This document shows positions 10,640-18,641 of a stretch of DNA of 64,000 nucleotides, piece by piece. Under the pieces are notes generated by a model. It was not told the origin of the DNA. It made no database searches and saw only the letters and a program-made list of their open reading frames with translations. The stretch comes from Ornithinibacillus massiliensis. GTDB taxonomy: Bacteria; Bacillota; Bacilli; Bacillales; Amphibacillaceae. The position numbers and the translations under genes are program-made. The stretch spans positions 496,001 to 560,000 of the forward strand of contig NZ_JAGXBY010000001.1 in NCBI RefSeq assembly GCF_018310345.1, given 5' to 3'. Each line of letters begins with the position of its first letter. Position 1 is the first letter of the stretch.

Positions 10640-10760
10640 ATACTAGCCCCGCAACTATAGATAGACTTGAGCGAAGGGGCTTACCTTATCACCCGTGGAA
10701 GGCGGTGAGGCCTGCTACTAGATTGGGATATGCTATTCATTCGGTTTTTTTCTTTACCAC
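10640..10760. other. structured intergenic island, possible small RNA or leader
   Basis: The 381-bp gap 10575-10955 holds no gene. Within it, AGCCCC (10645-10650) can pair with GGGGCT (10676-10681) around 25 nt. CACC (10690-10693) pairs with GGTG (10704-10707) immediately downstream. A T-rich run follows near 10745. The block is more GC-rich than its flanks. I do not recognise it as a named RNA family. It ends about 65 bp before the promoter of the next operon, so it may be a free-standing RNA or a repeat. Confidence 0.35.
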
Positions 10761-10825
10761 TTATGTCCAAGCTTCTATCTGCTTTCTTTATAGATAAACA
10801 TCGTTCATTCACTTATATAGACTTA

Positions 10826-10854
10826 TTGAAGTTAACTTTGTACACAGGTATAAT
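10826..10854 (+). promoter_or_regulatory. promoter of the D-Asp ligase operon
   Basis: TTGAAG (10826-10831) and a perfect TATAAT (10849-10854) are spaced by 17 bp, about 100 bp upstream of the first gene. Confidence 0.65.
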
Positions 10855-10955
10855 GAGGTGTATAATGTAATGAACAATCATGAAAAAGTCTATGATATTT
10901 AATAAAAATACAATATTATGAATAGGATAGTAACACCCTAATAGGAGTAATCGAT

Positions 10956-12137
10956 ATGAATCATAAAGCAGTGATTTTAGGTAATAATTATTATATAGGA
11001 TTAAGTGCGATTAGAAGTCTAGGTAAAGAAGGCGTTCATACAGTTGCGGTAGATTATTCAGAAGATGATCGCTATGGTGCGGCTTCGAAATATTGCTCAG
11101 AAAAAATAATAGTGCCACATTACAAAGAAGAGACGGAAGAATTTATTCAAGCATTAATTGATTATGCAAAGAAGCAAGATAAAAAGCCAGTGTTGATTCC
11201 ATGTCATGATACATATTTGGAGGTTATCGACGCGCATTTACATCGGATTAAGGAATATTACTTAATCCCTCAAACAGAGCAAGGCTTAGCAACACGTGTA
11301 ATAAATAAAGATACATTACACGCACTAGCGATAGAGCATGGTGTACGAGTACCGGAGACAGTTAGGGTAAAGGAACCGAATTTTAAAGAACGAGTAGAAC
11401 AGGAAATAAAGTTTCCTTGTTTAGTAAAACCGTTCGATTCCCCTAGCTTTGTTGCTACCTTTAGAAAGAAAATCTTTAAAGTTCATAACATGGAAGAACT
11501 AGAAGAAGCATTGGAAAAGGCGAAATCCGCCAATCAAGAAGTGTTCGTTCAACGGATTATTCCGGGTTTTGACGACCATATGTACACATTCGATGCTTAT
11601 TTGAACCAAGATTCTAAGGTGACCCATTGGACCACTTGCCAAAAGCTTCGCCAATACCCTATTAATTTTGGAGCATCGGTATACACAATCCAAAAATACA
11701 CCCCCGAATTATTTGAGCTTGGTTCGAAGTTTCTAGAGGGGATTCAATATAAAGGCTTTGCTGAGATTGAATTTAAAAAAGACGAAGAGACTGGCGAGTT
11801 CTATTTAATTGAAATCAACGCAAGAATTACCAATTTTAATCATTTATTATATAAAGTTGGCTTGAATTTCCCATACATCACATACCGGGAAATGATCGGT
11901 GATCCATTAGAGCCAAAAGCAGTGACCGAAACGACAAACCGTGCTTTCTGGTATGGATATGAAGATTTACTAGCAGTAAAGGATTATGTCAAAACAGGTC
12001 AGTTAAAATCTTCAGAGGTCGTAAAATCGTTATTTCGACCAAAGGCATATGCAATCTGGAGCTTGAGCGACCCTAAACCTGCGTTTGTATTTATGAAAAC
12101 GAGAATTGGTAAATTGTTTGGCCAAAGGAAAGGATAG
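10956..12137 (+). CDS. ATP-grasp carboxylate-amine ligase, D-aspartate ligase type
   Basis: The protein has 393 residues. It has the Rossmann-like N-terminus (AVILGNNYYIGLSAIRSL) and ATP-grasp core of the COG3919 family, including CLVKPFDS near residue 154 and the Mg-binding FYLIEINARITNFNH near residue 283. That family includes the D-aspartate ligases (Aslfm) of Enterococcus faecium and Lactococcus, which attach the beta-carboxyl of D-Asp to the side-chain amine of L-Lys in UDP-MurNAc-pentapeptide. Membership of the family is secure. D-Asp specificity is inferred mainly from the next genes, a Mur ligase (12-bp gap) and an Asp/Glu racemase. It starts at ATG behind AGGAG and is cytoplasmic, with no signal peptide. 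Confidence 0.8.
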   Translation: MNHKAVILGNNYYIGLSAIRSLGKEGVHTVAVDYSEDDRYGAASKYCSEKIIVPHYKEETEEFIQALIDYAKKQDKKPVLIPCHDTYLEVIDAHLHRIKEYYLIPQTEQGLATRVINKDTLHALAIEHGVRVPETVRVKEPNFKERVEQEIKFPCLVKPFDSPSFVATFRKKIFKVHNMEELEEALEKAKSANQEVFVQRIIPGFDDHMYTFDAYLNQDSKVTHWTTCQKLRQYPINFGASVYTIQKYTPELFELGSKFLEGIQYKGFAEIEFKKDEETGEFYLIEINARITNFNHLLYKVGLNFPYITYREMIGDPLEPKAVTETTNRAFWYGYEDLLAVKDYVKTGQLKSSEVVKSLFRPKAYAIWSLSDPKPAFVFMKTRIGKLFGQRKG

Positions 12138-12149
12138 GAGGAATTTTGT

Positions 12150-13643
12150 ATGCAATTAAAACAATTATTACAAGCTATTGAAGTAACCAATGGTAGGGAA
12201 GTAGAGCCGTTAGAAATTCGTAATGTCTCCTATCATTCCCAAAAGGTTCAAGAAGGAGATTTATTTGTCTGTGTAAAAGGTTATAAAACGGATGGTCATC
12301 AGTACTTGGCAGATGCAGTAAAGCGTGGCGCTGTGGCTGCGGTAGTAGAGGACTTCCAAGATGGGATTGATATTCCACAATATGTTGTAAAAGATAGTCG
12401 TATTGCATTAGCGAGACTAGGGGCATGCTTTTATCAAGATCCATCATCCAAGTTGAACATGATTGGGATTACAGCAACAAATGGTAAAACAACAACTACG
12501 TACATGACGAATGCTATTTTAGAAAACGAAGGGCGTCGCACAGGTCTAATTGGAACTGTCATTATCAAAAATGGTGACGAGTCAATCCCTGCTGAACTGA
12601 CAACCCCTGAGTCCCTAGATTTACAACGCTATTTAAATGAAATGGTTCAGAATGATGTGACCCATGTCACGATGGAGGTGTCCTCAGCTGCACTAGAATT
12701 ACACCGTGTAGAAGGGGTCAACTATGATATTGTGTCTTTAAACAATATGAGTAAAGAGCATATGGAGATGCATGGCACCTTCGAACGCTATTTTGAAGCA
12801 AAATCGAGCTTAATTCGGAATGCATCTGAGAATAGCTTTGCGATTTTAAATTTAGATGATCAATATTCTGCTTCATTAGTGGATAAAACAAAAGCAAAGG
12901 TTATTTCATTTGGAATCGACAGTAAAGATGGCTATGTCCATTGCAAAAACTTGGATTTAACTACTGGTAGAGGTAAGTTTACCGTTGAGATTTTAAAGTC
13001 ATTTGAAGCAAATGGTATTTCATATGAGCCAAGTGAATTCGATGTTGAATTAGCTGTACCAGGACTTCACTCTGTGTATAATGCGATGGTTGCGATCATT
13101 GCTTCACTTATTAGCGGAGTTCGAATAAGCACGATTCAAGAGACGCTAAAAGAATTTTCTGGAGTACCTCGTCGTTTTGAATTCATCTATGAAAATGAAA
13201 TTAAAGTAGTAGATGACCATTTTGCAAACCCAGGAAATATAAATGTTACCTTACAAACATTAGACTTTATGGATTTCGAGCAATTACAGCTTGTCTATGC
13301 TGTTCGTGGACAGCGTGGGGCAACCATTAACCGTGAAAATGCGGAAGTCATTGTGGAATGGGCAGATAAGCTTGATATTAAGGAAGTTATTGCAACTCGA
13401 AGCGTATCCCATACTACCTCGAAAGACGAAGTGACAGATGATGAAGTCAAGGCATTTTTAGATGTGATGGAAAAAGCTAATATTAAAGTTAACTTATATA
13501 ATGAATTACCAGATGCGATACATGAAGCATTATCAAAAGCGAATAAAGGTGATTTAGTACTACTTGCTGGATGTCAAGGTATGGATTATGGTGCAGGTAT
13601 CGCCTTAGAAGCGTTAAACAAAGAAAATGCGGAAGTCAAATAG
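12150..13643 (+). CDS. divergent MurE-like Mur ligase
   Basis: This 497-residue protein has the three Mur ligase domains: a MurE-like N-terminus, the ATP loop ITATNGKTTTT (about 107-116), TTPES at 151, HMEMHGTFERYFEAK ending in the presumed carbamoylated Lys218, and GVPRRFEFI at 338. It departs from normal MurE at several points. The usual NLSxDHLDxHG reads NMSKEHMEMHG, YAHTPD reads DHFANPGN (357-363), and the DNPR motif that recognises meso-diaminopimelate is missing. The reaction is probably addition of a diamino acid to UDP-MurNAc-L-Ala-D-Glu, with L-Lys or L-Orn the best guess. It may instead serve an unrelated amide ligation. It sits between the ATP-grasp ligase and the racemase. Confidence 0.8.
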   Translation: MQLKQLLQAIEVTNGREVEPLEIRNVSYHSQKVQEGDLFVCVKGYKTDGHQYLADAVKRGAVAAVVEDFQDGIDIPQYVVKDSRIALARLGACFYQDPSSKLNMIGITATNGKTTTTYMTNAILENEGRRTGLIGTVIIKNGDESIPAELTTPESLDLQRYLNEMVQNDVTHVTMEVSSAALELHRVEGVNYDIVSLNNMSKEHMEMHGTFERYFEAKSSLIRNASENSFAILNLDDQYSASLVDKTKAKVISFGIDSKDGYVHCKNLDLTTGRGKFTVEILKSFEANGISYEPSEFDVELAVPGLHSVYNAMVAIIASLISGVRISTIQETLKEFSGVPRRFEFIYENEIKVVDDHFANPGNINVTLQTLDFMDFEQLQLVYAVRGQRGATINRENAEVIVEWADKLDIKEVIATRSVSHTTSKDEVTDDEVKAFLDVMEKANIKVNLYNELPDAIHEALSKANKGDLVLLAGCQGMDYGAGIALEALNKENAEVK

Positions 13644-13680
13644 TGTCTATGCACAGTATGATATAAAGCAGGTGGATTGA

Positions 13681-14415
13681 TTGAAACAGAAAAAGCTAGG
13701 AGTTTTAGGTGGGATGGGACCTGCTGCTACATCGTTATTTTTTGATCGAGTTATTGAAAATACGGTAGCCAATAAGGACCAAGACCACATTGATATGGTT
13801 ATTCTTAACCATGCTACGATTCCGGATCGGACAAGAGCAATTCTTGAAGATAATAAAGAACCGTTTTTACAAGCGGTTAAAAAAGATTTTGAGATTTTTG
13901 AAGCTGCTGGAATAGATAACATTGCCATTCCATGCAATACGTCCCATTATTTCTTCCGTGAAATGCAGGAAATGACTTCGATAAACATAATTAATATGAT
14001 CGAAGAAACGGTAACCCATATTCGAAATACGTTTGGTAGTACGGCTAAAGTGGGGATTTTAGCAACGGATGGGACAATTAATACAGGTATATATCAGGCT
14101 GAGTGTCATAAATATAATATGAAGGCTCCTATCCCAAATGTGCATGACCAACAAAAAGTGATGCAAACAATATATAATTTCAAAGCAGACCAACCTGTTG
14201 ATGTTCACGGGTTCGAGCAAATTATTGCAAAGCTGATAGAGGATGAGAACTGTGATTGTGTCATTTTAGGATGTACAGAGCTTTCTTGTATTGAAATCTC
14301 AGAGCATTGGAAGCAGTATTGTGTAGATGCAATGCAGGTGTTAGTAAATGAGTCCATCATTCGCTCAGGCAAAGAATTAAAAAAGCGAGTAGTGGTCTCT
14401 AACCTACCTATTTAG
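13681..14415 (+). CDS. aspartate/glutamate racemase family protein
   Basis: This 244-residue protein belongs to the cofactor-independent Asp/Glu racemase family. The two catalytic cysteines are visible in PCNTSH (about residue 88) and GCTELS (about residue 200). The N-terminal LGVLGGMGPAAT is the signature of the aspartate racemase (RacD/YgeA) branch as opposed to MurI. It would make D-Asp from L-Asp. The start is TTG at 13681, preceded by AGGTGG. It lies 37 bp downstream of the Mur ligase, so it probably shares the operon and supplies D-Asp to the ATP-grasp ligase. Confidence 0.88.
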   Translation: MKQKKLGVLGGMGPAATSLFFDRVIENTVANKDQDHIDMVILNHATIPDRTRAILEDNKEPFLQAVKKDFEIFEAAGIDNIAIPCNTSHYFFREMQEMTSINIINMIEETVTHIRNTFGSTAKVGILATDGTINTGIYQAECHKYNMKAPIPNVHDQQKVMQTIYNFKADQPVDVHGFEQIIAKLIEDENCDCVILGCTELSCIEISEHWKQYCVDAMQVLVNESIIRSGKELKKRVVVSNLPI

Positions 14416-14515
14416 TTCAGCCATAATAGGGATTTTATAATGACTAACGTATAAGAATAGCTACCGCATGAAAACTTTGTGAATGTTATTTCTCTAAGTG
14501 TAAGGAGGGAAGTTC

Positions 14516-14719
14516 GTGTTATCAGATAAAGAAGCATTTGATGAATTCTTACTCGAATCCTTCAAGGACGGTAGAAGTGTACGTGAATTGAGGCTTTCAG
14601 AGGAGGAAGCTAATTACATTAAAGTTAAAATACCTAAAGCAAAGTTTCGAAAAATAGCAGAATGCTGTAACGCATCTGTTAAAGAATGGTATGAAGTAGA
14701 TACTCGTGGTATGAAATAA
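14516..14719 (+). CDS. small hypothetical protein at the end of the D-Asp cassette
   Basis: This 67-residue protein starts at GTG 14516 behind a strong AAGGAGGGA site and ends 10 bp before a terminator. It is charged and predicted helical, with no membrane segment or signal. There are two adjacent cysteines (AECCNAS). The C-terminal part (KIAECCNASVKEWYEVDTRG) looks like a small wHTH or DNA-binding helix pair, but I do not recognise a family. Its good ribosome-binding site and position 100 bp after the racemase argue that it is real and the last gene of the operon. Confidence 0.65.
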   Translation: MLSDKEAFDEFLLESFKDGRSVRELRLSEEEANYIKVKIPKAKFRKIAECCNASVKEWYEVDTRGMK

Positions 14720-14728
14720 TGAATGTTA

Positions 14729-14767
14729 GGATGTTTCAGGAAGTTTAATTCTGAAGCATCCTTTTTT
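14729..14767 (+). terminator. terminator of the D-Asp cassette
   Basis: GGATGTTTCAG and CTGAAGCATCC form a nearly perfect stem and are followed by six T residues. Confidence 0.85.
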
Positions 14768-14847
14768 AATAGATGAAAAAGGATGAGGTATAGCCCCTAG
14801 TCTTATAGAGTGGAGTTATTGGATTAGGCGATTTCAACATGGTTTTA

Positions 14848-15020
14848 GCGCGAAGTTACGTTGGATTCGCGCGGGAGTTATCGGAAAACGCGCAGGAAGC
14901 TCCAGAAAACGCGCGAGAGTCATAGAAAATCGCGCGAGCACCACAGAGTCGCGCGATTTTTATATAAGGTCGCGCGAAACAAAACCAAGCCCGCGCGAAA
15001 TACCCAAACCCTTGCGCGAA
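14848..15020. repeat. 21-bp-phased CGCGCGA array, copy 1
   Basis: Nine GCGCG or near-GCGCG cores start at 14848, 14869, 14890, 14911, 14932, 14951, 14972, 14993 and 15014. Every step is 21 bp except one of 19. The consensus core is tCGCGCGAa. The intervening 14 bp vary. The array fills most of the 375-bp gap between the D-Asp cassette terminator and the convergent ferredoxin reductase gene. A second array lies at 34330. An open frame of 69 codons across it reflects only the 21-bp period. An A/T-looped hairpin (CTTATC/GATAAG) follows at about 15044-15061. Confidence 0.85.
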
Positions 15021-15094
15021 TTGCTTTGCTTACCGAATGCGAGCTTATCTTAAACGATAAGAAAGAATAAACAAACGTGTCTACGTATTCCTCA

Positions 15095-16084
15095 TTAGGA
15101 TGAAGAAAACAGGTGTGTACTATGGACACTTAATTTAGCCTTTGGATCCAAATAGGCTTTTGCGTGATTGATAGCGATAGTTGCTTCCCCAAATCCAGTA
15201 GCAATAAGCTTTGGCTTCCCTTCATACGAGCAAATATCTCCACAAGCATAGATTCCGGGAATGTTAGTCTCCATTTTACCATTCACGAAAACAGCATTTT
15301 TAGTCGTTTCTAGTCCCCAAGATTTTATCGGACCAATATTTGTGATAAAGCCATAATTGACGATGACCTCATCGACCGTGACCGTCTTCCTGTCTTGTTC
15401 TTTCACCTTCTGGAGTGTGACATGATGTATTTCATGCTCCTTTCCAATTAATTCGGTAACTTCATATGGGGTGAGGATAGTTACGGACGAATGTTTAAGC
15501 TGTGTGAGACTATGCTCATGCGCCCTAAATGCGTCTCTCCGATGGACAAGCGTAACATCCTCTGCAATATCTACTAGTGCAAGCGCCCAGTCCACAGCTG
15601 AATCCCCGCCGCCACATACTAATACCCTTTTGTTACGAAACCTTTCTAACTCCTTAATAAAGTAGTGTAAGGTATGCTCTTCGAATTGAGCTATATTAGC
15701 TAGTTTTAATTTTCTAGGTTCAAAAGCGCCTGCACCTGCTGAAATGAGAATGCTTTTCGAATAATGAACGGTTTTAGTTGTATAAATTTCAAACGTACCG
15801 TTCTCTAGACGGATAATATCTAGTACTTGCTCATTCAGACAGATGCTAGGAGAAAAGGTTAGTGCCTGCTTATGTAGCTCCTTTACGAGATCCTTTGCCT
15901 TAACTCCCGGAAATCCTGCCACATCATAAATGTACTTTTCTGGATATAAGGCCGCTAACTGCCCACCAACCTCTGGCATACTATCAATCACTTTCACACT
16001 TGCTTCCCGCATACCTGCGTAAAATGCACTGAACAAACCAATCGGTCCAGCACCGATAATCGTTATATCCACCATCTCTTTCAT
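15095..16084 (-). CDS. ferredoxin-NADP+ reductase, YumC/thioredoxin-reductase-like type
   Basis: This 329-residue flavoprotein has the FAD fold ITIIGAGPIGLFSAFYAG at residues 8-25, the NADP fold VLVCGGGDSAVDWAL near residue 155 and the C-terminal FAD motif GIYACGDI. It lacks the CxxC pair of thioredoxin reductase. This is the arrangement of B. subtilis YumC and YcgT, which reduce ferredoxin with NADPH. The ATG at 16084 has AAAGGAG 8 nt upstream. It lies upstream of the phenylacetate region but on the opposite strand. The paa cluster lacks paaE, so this enzyme plus a ferredoxin is a possible electron source for PaaABC; that link is inference. Confidence 0.92.
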   Translation of the reverse strand: MKEMVDITIIGAGPIGLFSAFYAGMREASVKVIDSMPEVGGQLAALYPEKYIYDVAGFPGVKAKDLVKELHKQALTFSPSICLNEQVLDIIRLENGTFEIYTTKTVHYSKSILISAGAGAFEPRKLKLANIAQFEEHTLHYFIKELERFRNKRVLVCGGGDSAVDWALALVDIAEDVTLVHRRDAFRAHEHSLTQLKHSSVTILTPYEVTELIGKEHEIHHVTLQKVKEQDRKTVTVDEVIVNYGFITNIGPIKSWGLETTKNAVFVNGKMETNIPGIYACGDICSYEGKPKLIATGFGEATIAINHAKAYLDPKAKLSVHSTHLFSSS

Positions 16085-16176
16085 GTGTTAGTCTCCTTTT
16101 TACTATTTTCAAGCACATTAAATAACAAAAATTCATATAACGTGTAAAATACGAACGAATATATTTTGATACATAA

Positions 16177-16205
16177 ATAATAAGAATATTATAAATAAAA
16201 GTCAA
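16177..16205 (-). promoter_or_regulatory. promoter of the ferredoxin reductase gene
   Basis: On the minus strand TTGACT (16205-16200) and TATTAT (16182-16177) are spaced by 17 bp, about 90 bp before the start codon. The surrounding 360-bp gap is AT-rich and holds no other feature apart from the plus-strand promoter at 16341. Confidence 0.6.
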
Positions 16206-16340
16206 TCATTATTCTGAAATTTTAAATATGAAGGTCTCTTCTCCTACATTTTAATGGGAAATTACTCTTGGAATCGTTTTATATTCAAGTTTAACCTTTA
16301 TTGTTAGAATACACATTTAGTTGACTTAATTTGGATTATA

Positions 16341-16369
16341 TTGACAACTAGTAGGGTAATATTTAAACT
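16341..16369 (+). promoter_or_regulatory. promoter of the PaaI-type thioesterase gene
   Basis: A perfect TTGACA (16341-16346) and TAAACT (16364-16369) are spaced by 17 bp, about 75 bp upstream of the chosen TTG start. Confidence 0.5.
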
Positions 16370-16444
16370 GAAATAAACGTATTTTAAACGGACTAAGAAT
16401 TTAAGTTTTATTTTAGTAAACATGTAATTTGAGGAGTGGAGAAT

Positions 16445-16861
16445 TTGAGATATTCTATTTCTGATTTGCAAAAAGTTGTATCAGATGGATTAACCCCGCC
16501 ACCTTGTGATGTAACGATGCAAATAAAGGTGGACGATGCAAATGATGGCATAGCCAATGGGATTTGGACGGTAGATGATAAATATATTAATGGTTTAGGA
16601 GTCGTCATGGGGGGGTTTTTATCATCGGCAGCCGATATTTTAATGGCCTATGCAGTTGCTTCTAAACTGACAGAAAATCAGGGCTTTGTGTCGATTGATC
16701 TAGATACAACTTTTCATCGACCAGGTGTAAAGGGGGAAATAGAGGTAACCGCTAGAGTCGAGAAGATGGGAAGGACCTTAGCATATGTGGTGGCGGATCT
16801 AGTGCAGAATGGGAAGAAGATTGCTACTTGTGTATCGTCTGTACTAATTCAGTCACAGTAA
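16445..16861 (+). CDS. PaaI-family hotdog thioesterase
   Basis: This hotdog-fold acyl-CoA thioesterase shows the family signature GLGVVMGGFLSSAADILMAYAV, in which the loop and following helix form the active site, and DTTFHRPG near residue 95. I placed the start at TTG 16445 because GAGGAG at 16431-16436 lies 8 nt before it. The GTG at 16436 overlaps that site. The protein is then 138 residues. PaaI releases CoA from stalled phenylacetate-pathway thioesters, and the location just upstream of the paa genes fits. The substrate is not proven by sequence. Confidence 0.85.
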   Translation: MRYSISDLQKVVSDGLTPPPCDVTMQIKVDDANDGIANGIWTVDDKYINGLGVVMGGFLSSAADILMAYAVASKLTENQGFVSIDLDTTFHRPGVKGEIEVTARVEKMGRTLAYVVADLVQNGKKIATCVSSVLIQSQ

Positions 16862-16959
16862 TCGAAAGTATAAAACATGATGAACTGGAGTATCGATGTC
16901 ATGATATAAAAAATATGGGGTTAACGAAAGAAAGTATTATATAGTGAAGAGGGGTTGCA

Positions 16960-17409
16960 ATGATTAAAGAAATGGTCATGGCAAATAGGAGCAACGCAGA
17001 AGAGGTATTAACCTTGCAACTAGCATCATACAAGGTCGAGGCGGAAATAATTGGCTCCTATGAAATTCCACCATTAAAGGATACCGTTTCTACTTTACAA
17101 TATTGTGGAGAAACCTTCTTTGGGTATTATGAAGCGGATAAATTATGTGGAGCAATCTCTTTCAAGCTAGACAATGGGGAGATGGACATCCATAGGTTAA
17201 TCGTACATCCAAGCCATTTTAGACGAGGAATCGCACAAGTGCTTTTCACGTTTATTGAAAATGCGTTTGAAGTGGAAACGATAAAGGTAGCAACAGGCTC
17301 TAAAAATACACCAGCAATTCAGTTTTATAAGAAAAATGGATTTCAATTTATGAACGAAATAACGGTGAATGAATTATTGTCTTTATCTTTTTTTCAAAAG
17401 AAGGCTTAA
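16960..17409 (+). CDS. GNAT-family N-acetyltransferase
   Basis: This 149-residue GNAT protein has the acetyl-CoA binding signature RLIVHPSHFRRGIAQVL near residue 70 and the C-terminal NTPAIQFYKKNGF motif. It resembles the many small stand-alone acetyltransferases of Bacillaceae, and the substrate cannot be predicted. It starts at ATG behind GAGGGG. It ends just before a symmetrical terminator shared with the convergent paaX. Confidence 0.88.
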   Translation: MIKEMVMANRSNAEEVLTLQLASYKVEAEIIGSYEIPPLKDTVSTLQYCGETFFGYYEADKLCGAISFKLDNGEMDIHRLIVHPSHFRRGIAQVLFTFIENAFEVETIKVATGSKNTPAIQFYKKNGFQFMNEITVNELLSLSFFQKKA

Positions 17410-17460
17410 ACGTAACGGACAATGGTAGCACAATTGGTAGTAAACTCTACTCTACGTAAC

Positions 17461-17484
17461 AAAAAACGCCAATTGGCGTTTTTT
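17461..17484. terminator. bidirectional terminator between GNAT gene and paaX
   Basis: AAAAAACGCC AATT GGCGTTTTTT is a perfect palindrome that gives a U-tailed hairpin on both strands. It sits between convergent genes. Confidence 0.9.
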
Positions 17485-17508
17485 GTACATATTATGTAAG
17501 GAGTTGAT

Positions 17509-18369
17509 TTATTCTTTCAGGCTCTCCTGGAACCTTTGGATATCGCCCTGCTCGTAGACATTCTTGAAAAATCGTCTTGCTGGCTCAATTAACATATTAT
17601 AGTAGTCCGTGAACAAGGAAGCAGCAGAGTCACCAAGCCATCTTGTTGGTAAAAGCTCCTGCGGTAGGTTTGGGTCAATGAATAAAAACTTCCGATATTG
17701 ATGGACTAAAAGCGCTGACTTCACAAAGCAACTACCATCCGTTAATTCCCCTTTTTCAATTTTATTTTTGTCTATAACGTATTTTTGACTATATTCTTGA
17801 ATGAATAATTGATACTTGTCGTTCACATCATCAAGATTCCAGCATTTTTGAACTAGATCTTCCTCATTATTCATCCCAATATAAGAGGCATCGAAGAACG
17901 AAACATACTCATGGATATCGTATTTCTCCATTAACAAATTTACTTGCTCTTCTAATGGATTTGGGGTAATCCAGCAGCTATTTGATAATAAGCCAAATCC
18001 ACTCCACACCAGCTCTTTTCTTAATTCATCTCGTAAATGGCGTTTATTCTCAGGAATGGTGTATACAAGAATTCGCCACTGTCCATCCCAAGATGGGTGC
18101 TCGGTTTTATAGATACGCTTCGATGCTTCTTCCATCCTTGCTTTCCCTCGGTCAGTCAATGAATAAAAGCTCTTGTTGCCAATCTTTTCTGACTGTACCC
18201 AGCCCTGTTTACTCATTCTGGAAATAGCTGCTCGAACCGATTGTTCGTTATGACCAAATTCCTCTAATAATCGAATTAAGCTTCCAATCCATATCACATT
18301 ATCATAATGCCTAATATAATCTCCAAATAACGTGAAGATCATTGACCTCGTATTAAATTGCTTTTCCAC
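17509..18369 (-). CDS. paaX: PaaX-family transcriptional repressor
   Basis: The 286-residue length and sequence match PaaX, the phenylacetyl-CoA-responsive repressor. The N-terminal winged helix (SMIFTLFGDYIRHY...SLIRLLEEFGHNEQSVRAAISRMSKQGW) is followed by the central PaaX domain with SYIGMNN. The start is GTG 18369, 9 nt after GAGAGG. It is divergent from paaA, with a 304-bp shared regulatory region that contains several dyads. The ligand phenylacetyl-CoA is family knowledge. Confidence 0.92.
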   Translation of the reverse strand: MEKQFNTRSMIFTLFGDYIRHYDNVIWIGSLIRLLEEFGHNEQSVRAAISRMSKQGWVQSEKIGNKSFYSLTDRGKARMEEASKRIYKTEHPSWDGQWRILVYTIPENKRHLRDELRKELVWSGFGLLSNSCWITPNPLEEQVNLLMEKYDIHEYVSFFDASYIGMNNEEDLVQKCWNLDDVNDKYQLFIQEYSQKYVIDKNKIEKGELTDGSCFVKSALLVHQYRKFLFIDPNLPQELLPTRWLGDSAASLFTDYYNMLIEPARRFFKNVYEQGDIQRFQESLKE

Positions 18370-18491
18370 CTGAAACGTCCTCTCTTATGTCCATCCGGTT
18401 ATGTAATTTTTATATGTTCAAATTTTAACAAAAAATCTGTGAGCTGAACAGTAATTGCCTTGCTTTTTCCATTCTTATCATAATAACAGAA

Positions 18492-18505
18492 ATAAAACGT
18501 TTTAT
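18492..18505. promoter_or_regulatory. palindrome in the paaX upstream region
   Basis: ATAAAACGTTTTAT is a perfect 14-bp palindrome about 125 bp upstream of the paaX start. It may be an autoregulatory operator, or chance in AT-rich DNA. A half-site TGTCATAT at 18513-18520 resembles the palindrome over the paaA -35. Confidence 0.3.
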
Positions 18506-18611
18506 ATCTAACTGTCATATAGATTTGATTTCTAGTCCTTATAACTAGATTGGCAGAACCCATTATAGCATAAAATGTCGATTAAATTTGAGAAAATTTA
18601 AAATTATTATA

Positions 18612-18640
18612 TTGTCATATATATGACACTTTGTTATCAT
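18612..18640 (+). promoter_or_regulatory. paaA promoter with palindrome over the -35 box
   Basis: TTGTCA (18612-18617) and TATCAT (18635-18640) are spaced by 17 bp. The perfect palindrome GTCATATATATGAC (18614-18627) overlaps the -35 hexamer and part of the spacer, an ideal position for a repressor such as PaaX. Confidence 0.65.
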
Positions 18641-18641
18641 T

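Noticed and set aside
14848..15020. CRISPR-like short repeats
   Set aside because: The core is only about 7 bp with 14-bp intervals, far below CRISPR repeat and spacer sizes.
14861..15070. 69-codon open frame across CGCGCGA array 1
   Set aside because: The seven-residue repeat is a consequence of the 21-bp DNA period. There is no ribosome-binding site, and the second array gives different frames.
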